A stretch of 5,958 bases of DNA from positions 1 to 5,958 of the forward strand of contig CASBPW010000157.1 of the NCBI GenBank assembly GCA_949127685.1. Direction: 5' to 3'. A program made the translations under genes and the position numbers. The notes under the pieces were generated by a model, which was not told where the DNA came from, did not search any database, and saw nothing but the letters and a program-made list of their open reading frames with translations. Below are positions 4,767 to 5,958 of this stretch, piece by piece; positions within the stretch are counted from its first letter, which is position 1; each line of letters begins with the position of its first letter. Origin of the DNA: Candidatus Sivonenia alaskensis PMM_0068 (lineage in GTDB: Bacteria; Cyanobacteriota; Cyanobacteriia; Gloeobacterales; PMM-0068).

Positions 4767-5501
4767 ATGCTAGACGAGAACAAAAAATGGGGCAGGCTGT
4801 GGGGCATTGGGGTAGGTCCTGGTGATGCTGAATGGCTTACGCTCAAAGCATTGCGGATCATACAGGCGGTGCCTGTGGTGGCCCTACCGCAGAATGTCCG
4901 AGGAGGACCGGGTATGGCCTATGGAATCATTCGAGAATACCTCCAGCCAACCCAGAAAGTTTTGCCCTTAGCCCTTCCTTTTGTCTTGGATGGAGAGATA
5001 CTACAAAAAGCTTGGCACGTAGCCGTCGAGCAGTTAATTCCTTGGCTTGAACAGGGCCAGGATGTCGCTTTTCTCGCCGAAGGGGATATCAGCTTATACA
5101 GCACCTTTACTTATATTGCGCGAACACTCCAGGCCCAGGCCCCTTGGGTAGCGATTGAATCTATTCCTGGTATCTGTTCTCCTTTAGCGGCAGCAGGAGT
5201 TTTGCACACGCCCCTTGCAATTGGTTATGAAAAGACGGTGATTTTGCCTGCGCTGTTCACTCTGGACGAGCTCGGCCATGCCCTGGACTGGGCAGAAGTG
5301 GTGGTCTTGCTGAAATTGACTTCTGTATTTGCGCAGGTGTGGCAACTTTTAAAATCGAAGAATCTTTTGGAACATGCCAGTTTAGTGGAATGGGTAGGAG
5401 GCCCTCAACAAAAAATATTCCCGAACTTGTTGGATTTGGCAGACTACAAACCACCCTATTTTTCGATTCTGATTGTGCGACGCTACCCTTATGTCTTTTA
5501 A
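4767..5501 (+). CDS. cobI: Precorrin-2 C20-methyltransferase
   Basis: CobI (CbiL in the anaerobic pathway) transfers a methyl group from S-adenosylmethionine to C20 of (cobalt-)precorrin-2, giving (cobalt-)precorrin-3. The 244-residue product has the tetrapyrrole-methylase signatures in order: GIGVGPGDAEWLTLKAL near the N-terminus (GVGPGD 15-20), AEGDISLYSTFTY (104-116), and SIPGICSPLAAAG (132-144). It ends with the family-like PPYFSILIV strand (229-237). In the middle motif the usual GDPS reads GDIS; as I recall, cyanobacterial CobI proteins commonly carry a hydrophobic residue there, so I do not treat it as a defect. AAAGGG (4755-4760) lies six bases before the ATG. The gene starts 76 bases after cobL, behind a terminator-like hairpin, and its end overlaps or abuts cbiG, indicating translational coupling. 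Confidence 0.95.
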   Translation: MLDENKKWGRLWGIGVGPGDAEWLTLKALRIIQAVPVVALPQNVRGGPGMAYGIIREYLQPTQKVLPLALPFVLDGEILQKAWHVAVEQLIPWLEQGQDVAFLAEGDISLYSTFTYIARTLQAQAPWVAIESIPGICSPLAAAGVLHTPLAIGYEKTVILPALFTLDELGHALDWAEVVVLLKLTSVFAQVWQLLKSKNLLEHASLVEWVGGPQQKIFPNLLDLADYKPPYFSILIVRRYPYVF

Positions 5502-5958
5502 TATGTCTCCTAAGAAAATTGCCCTGATTGCCCCTACCCTAGAGGGATATCAGTTGGCGCTGAACCTGCAGGCGGGACTGGAGGATGCTGTCATTTGGAC
5601 CAAGGCAGACGTTCCTTCTGCTGTTCTTTCTCCTCTTCCTCACCAAGTCCATACCTATCAGGATGGGCTTGCCCCACTCTTAGGGAAACTTTGGCAAGAG
5701 TATGACCGCCTGATTTTTGTGCTGGCGCTTGGGGCCGTCGTCCGTCTAATTGCACCCTTGCTCGATCAAAAACAGCAAGACCCAGGCGTAGTCGTCATCC
5801 ATGCCCAAGACCGCTTGGTAATCAGTGTGAGTGGAGGACATCAAGGCGGCGCCGATGCGCTTGCCCGTCAGGTGGCCGCACTTATCGAAGGGAAACCTAT
5901 CATCACTTCGGCTTCTGCAAGCCAGGATCTGCCTGCGGTGGATCTTCTCGGTGAACCC
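5491..5958 (+). CDS. cbiG: CbiG, cobalt-precorrin-5A hydrolase (N-terminal part; runs off the window, may continue into CobJ)
   Basis: CbiG opens the delta-lactone of cobalt-precorrin-5A, releasing a two-carbon unit (acetaldehyde), a step of the early-cobalt route. The frame is open for 156 codons to the window edge. Recognisable pieces from the first ATG are LIFVLALGAVVRLIAPLL (73-90), then DPGVVVIHAQDRLVISV and SGGHQGGADALA, and finally KPIITSAS and DLPAVDLLGE. These correspond to the CbiG core (ALGxVVRxIAPLL, VISxLSGHxGGANxLA, PVITTAT, LPAVDLL). Two starts are possible: ATG 5491, overlapping cobI by 11 bases, or ATG 5503, one base after the cobI stop. Neither has a Shine-Dalgarno, so coupling to cobI is likely. 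In cyanobacteria this domain is often fused to the C17-methyltransferase CobJ/CbiH, but whether that holds here lies outside the window. Confidence 0.88.
   Translation, partial: MSFNMSPKKIALIAPTLEGYQLALNLQAGLEDAVIWTKADVPSAVLSPLPHQVHTYQDGLAPLLGKLWQEYDRLIFVLALGAVVRLIAPLLDQKQQDPGVVVIHAQDRLVISVSGGHQGGADALARQVAALIEGKPIITSASASQDLPAVDLLGEP

Noticed and set aside
4870..5115. GDIS instead of GDPS in the CobI motif as a possible inactivating change
   Set aside because: Cyanobacterial CobI proteins, as I recall them, commonly have a hydrophobic residue here (for example GDVS), and all other motifs are intact.
1..5958. CRISPR array, tRNA/rRNA genes, complete insertion sequence
   Set aside because: No regularly spaced repeats, no cloverleaf or rRNA-like stretch, and no transposase motif or terminal inverted repeats were seen on either strand.

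Overview
The window looks like a piece of a cyanobacterial chromosome. The evidence is one HIP1 octamer (GCGATCGC, 2541-2548), debris of Uma2-family genes, a chloroplast/cyanobacterial-like 2-Cys peroxiredoxin, and a corrin-pathway cluster that combines a fused CbiE-CbiT protein (CobL), CobI and CbiG, as cyanobacteria do. The assignment is by recognition only. One HIP1 site is suggestive rather than decisive, and I cannot name the genus. Every gene I accept is on the + strand.

Layout: (a) 1-627 is a gene graveyard. It holds the 38-codon tail of an unrecognised protein (2-118), a short coiled-coil tail like those ending long Uma2 proteins (202-285), and the C-terminal third of a short Uma2 endonuclease-like protein (406-549). 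(b) 628-1662 is an intact bioB, biotin synthase, of the type familiar from Bacillus rather than from E. coli. (c) 1663-1977 has no gene; it holds a small GC-rich hairpin and a good sigma70-like promoter. (d) 1978-2373 is a tautomerase-superfamily gene, followed by a sequence resembling half of an integron attC site. (e) 2374-2756 is intergenic, with a 10-bp direct repeat, a perfect 24-bp palindrome centred on HIP1, and a possible promoter. (f) 2757-3344 is a typical 2-Cys peroxiredoxin, closed by a clear intrinsic terminator (3365-3392). (g) 3458 to the end is a cobalamin (corrin ring) cluster: cobL, cobI, and the start of cbiG, which runs off the window.

How the genes relate: cobL, cobI and cbiG form one functional unit. 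CobI makes the C20 methylation of (cobalt-)precorrin-2. CbiG opens the lactone of cobalt-precorrin-5A. CobL carries out the C5/C15 methylations and the C12 side-chain decarboxylation. CbiG points to the early-cobalt, oxygen-independent route, as is known for cyanobacteria. A terminator-like hairpin between cobL and cobI could tune expression inside the cluster. bioB (sulfur-radical chemistry for biotin), the tautomerase and the peroxiredoxin look like independent transcription units.

I see no clearly new multi-gene system. The best leads are the attC-like sequence beside the tautomerase, the Firmicutes-type bioB sitting in degraded DNA, the HIP1 palindrome in front of the peroxiredoxin, and the hairpin before cobI.
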